The translations under genes and the position numbers were made by a program. Below are positions 4,570 through 6,206 of a stretch of 6,206 nt of DNA, piece by piece. Where the stretch lies: NCBI GenBank assembly GCA_946887385.1, contig CAMPKU010000241.1, positions 1 to 6,206 on the forward strand. Direction: 5' to 3'. Origin of the DNA: an uncultured Gammaproteobacteria bacterium (GTDB lineage: Bacteria; Pseudomonadota; Gammaproteobacteria; Rariloculales; Rariloculaceae). Positions within the stretch are counted from its first letter, which is position 1; every line of letters begins with the position of its first letter. A model generated the notes under the pieces. The model had not been told where the DNA came from and searched no databases. It saw only the letters and a list, made by a program, of their open reading frames with translations.

Positions 4570-6206
4570 CTACGACTGCGCCGCGCGCAGCGCCGCCAGC
4601 ACGCGTTCTTTGCGGAACGGCGCGCGCCGCAAGCGAACGCCCGTGGCGTCGTAGACGGCGTTCGACACGGCCGCGATCACGGGCTTGTGACTCGTCTCGC
4701 CTGCACCGTAGTGCGGCAGGTCCGCGCGATTCGGGTTCGGGTCGCCGTTGACGAGCACGATGTCGATGGTGTGCGGCGTGTCGGAGTGCCGCAAGCTCGG
4801 ATGCGACGCCCAATCGACGCTCGTGACCTTCTCCGTATCGAACTGCACCTCTTCCCACAGCGCGCGGCTCAACCCGTGCAGCATGCCGCACTCGACCGTG
4901 TGGCTCAGACCCACGGGGTTGATGGCCAAGCCGCAGTCGTGCGCGCAGACGAAGCGCTTCACCCATACGCCGCCGGTGTCGCGATTCACCTCGACCTCGG
5001 CGATCACTGCGACGACGGTGTTGCTGCGGTACGTGTACGCGATGCCGCGGCCGGTGAGGATGGGGCCCGCGCTGCGCGCTTTCGGCGACGGCCGCGCGTC
5101 CCAGCCGTACTTATCGAGCGCCGCACGCACGACGGCCAGCGAGCGCGCTTTCCGAAACACGTTGTCCTCGGTGCCGGCCTCGATGAGGTCGAGCCGGAAC
5201 TGGGCGGGATCCTTGCGCGCGGCCGCGGCGAGCTCGTCGATGAAGCCCTCGAACGCGAACGTGACCTGCGGACCGTTCGGGTCGCGCAAGTTGCCGGTGC
5301 GCAGCGGGGTTTCCCAAACCTGGGGCAGTGCCACGACGTGCGCGGTGAGGCGTTGATTCGGGATGCCGTACTTGATCGACGGCGTTTCGGCGTTGCCGGC
5401 GGCCGGCGTCTCGCGGCGGCGGCCCATGAGCTGCGCGATTAGCACGGTGTCGGGTTCGTTGTAGCCCAGGTGGTTGTAGTCGACGGCGCGCGCGTCGTAC
5501 TCGAGCGCCGTCAAGTTGCCTTGCGCGTCGAGCCCGCCGCGCAGCTTGAATAGGTACGGCGGCCCCTTCGTGTCCCAAGCCGTCTCCTCGTTGCGCATCC
5601 ACTGCACGCGCACGGGCCGGCCGAGCTCGTTCGCAAGAAACGCGGCCTCGAAGCCCACGTCGTCGGCGGCCGTGCGGCCGTAGACCTGCGGACCGTCCAT
5701 GTAGACCACGCGCACGCGCTCGCGCGGGAGGCCCAAGAATTGCGCGACGCCGTTGCGCAGTCCGTACGACTTCATGTCGTTCGAGTAGATGGTCATTTGA
5801 CCGTCGGACGGATCGGCCAGGGCGTGTGCCGGTCCGATGGCGGTATGCCCCTGGAACGGCACCTCGTACTCGGCCTCGAGCACGCGCGCGGCGCTCGCCA
5901 GCGCCGCTTGCGTATCGCCGACGGCACTCGGCTCATCGCTCGAGGTGGGCGTCGCGTTGCGGATGTAGTCGAAGAGCTCGGCCGACGCCGGGAACGGCGG
6001 TTGCGCGGGCGGCGTCCACTCGGCTTTGAGCTGCCGCGCAGCGGCGATCGCCTGCTCCTCGCGCTCGCACACCACGGCCAGGTAGTTGCCGCTGCGGACG
6101 ACGCGAACGAAGCCCGGCAAGCTCGCCACGGACGACTCGTCGATGCTGCGCAGCTGGGCGCCCGCGACCGGCGGCCGCACGTTGCGCGCGTGCAGCATGC
6201 CGGGCA
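4570..6206 (-). CDS. Molybdopterin-binding subunit of a molybdenum hydroxylase (nicotinate dehydrogenase / isoquinoline oxidoreductase type), N-terminus outside window
   Basis: This is the large catalytic subunit of a xanthine-oxidase-family hydroxylase, which binds Mo-molybdopterin and hydroxylates N-heterocycles or oxidises aldehydes. About 544 codons are visible; the family is usually over 700 residues. The first visible residues are PGMLHARNVRPP, an internal family motif, so ATG 6198 is not the true start. Counting from that Met, landmarks are YEVPFQGHTAIGPAHALAD (111-129), the loop MDGPQVYGRTAADD (167-180), RPVRVQW (194-200), LRTGNLRDPN (299-308) and FEGFIDELA (316-324). The C-terminus has GAGE (498-501), where E501 is the expected catalytic Glu that activates the Mo-bound water. 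The layout resembles NicB/IorB-like proteins, which normally pair with a small 2Fe-2S subunit. None is encoded downstream, so a partner would have to lie right of the window. The substrate is unknown. Confidence 0.9.
   Translation of the reverse strand, partial: PGMLHARNVRPPVAGAQLRSIDESSVASLPGFVRVVRSGNYLAVVCEREEQAIAAARQLKAEWTPPAQPPFPASAELFDYIRNATPTSSDEPSAVGDTQAALASAARVLEAEYEVPFQGHTAIGPAHALADPSDGQMTIYSNDMKSYGLRNGVAQFLGLPRERVRVVYMDGPQVYGRTAADDVGFEAAFLANELGRPVRVQWMRNEETAWDTKGPPYLFKLRGGLDAQGNLTALEYDARAVDYNHLGYNEPDTVLIAQLMGRRRETPAAGNAETPSIKYGIPNQRLTAHVVALPQVWETPLRTGNLRDPNGPQVTFAFEGFIDELAAAARKDPAQFRLDLIEAGTEDNVFRKARSLAVVRAALDKYGWDARPSPKARSAGPILTGRGIAYTYRSNTVVAVIAEVEVNRDTGGVWVKRFVCAHDCGLAINPVGLSHTVECGMLHGLSRALWEEVQFDTEKVTSVDWASHPSLRHSDTPHTIDIVLVNGDPNPNRADLPHYGAGETSHKPVIAAVSNAVYDATGVRLRRAPFRKERVLAALRAAQS

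Noticed and set aside
4687..5442. Plus-strand ORFs opposite the molybdenum hydroxylase
   Set aside because: Arg/Val-rich shadows caused by GC bias; the minus strand encodes a contiguous, motif-complete family member.

Overview
The window is a GC-rich (roughly two-thirds G+C by eye), densely coded bacterial segment holding five protein genes. Two of them are cut by the window edges. The combination of a Hanks-type Ser/Thr kinase fused to a PD40/TolB-like beta-propeller, a Tat-type oxidoreductase, an AlkD-like protein and a nicotinate/isoquinoline-type molybdenum hydroxylase subunit is typical of soil Acidobacteriota (Vicinamibacteria-like) or Gemmatimonadota. A GC-rich soil proteobacterium cannot be excluded. 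There is no rRNA, tRNA, CRISPR array, insertion sequence or prophage signal.

Layout: positions 1-1848 (minus) encode the kinase with a C-terminal propeller; its 3' end lies beyond the left edge. Positions 1973-2644 (minus) encode a DNA alkylation repair (AlkD-like HEAT) protein. Positions 2649-3572 (minus) encode a short-chain dehydrogenase with a Tat-like signal peptide. These three genes read leftward. The dehydrogenase and AlkD-like genes are only 4 nt apart and look co-translated. A 124-nt gap with a perfect hairpin separates them from the kinase. A 108-nt divergent region (3573-3680) separates the dehydrogenase from a plus-strand voltage-gated-type ion channel (3681-4493). After a 76-nt convergent gap, positions 4570-6206 (minus) encode the molybdopterin-binding subunit of a molybdenum hydroxylase, whose N-terminus lies beyond the right edge.

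The genes do not form one obvious pathway. The dehydrogenase and AlkD-like genes are a likely transcription unit. The kinase may be read from the same transcript or from its own promoter. The channel and the molybdenum enzyme appear to be independent units.

The points most worth a second look are at the level of expression and fine structure. The kinase has no ATG/GTG/TTG at the expected start and appears to begin at CTG behind a good Shine-Dalgarno sequence. The channel start has no Shine-Dalgarno of its own, but is preceded by an 11-codon leader ORF with a good one, joined to it by an ATGA overlap. The channel has a non-canonical selectivity filter (TTIGSQYWP) and an unusually long arginine-every-third-residue S4/linker. 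SRR-x-x-L Tat-like motifs precede hydrophobic segments in both the dehydrogenase and the kinase. I see no convincing wholly new multi-gene system here.
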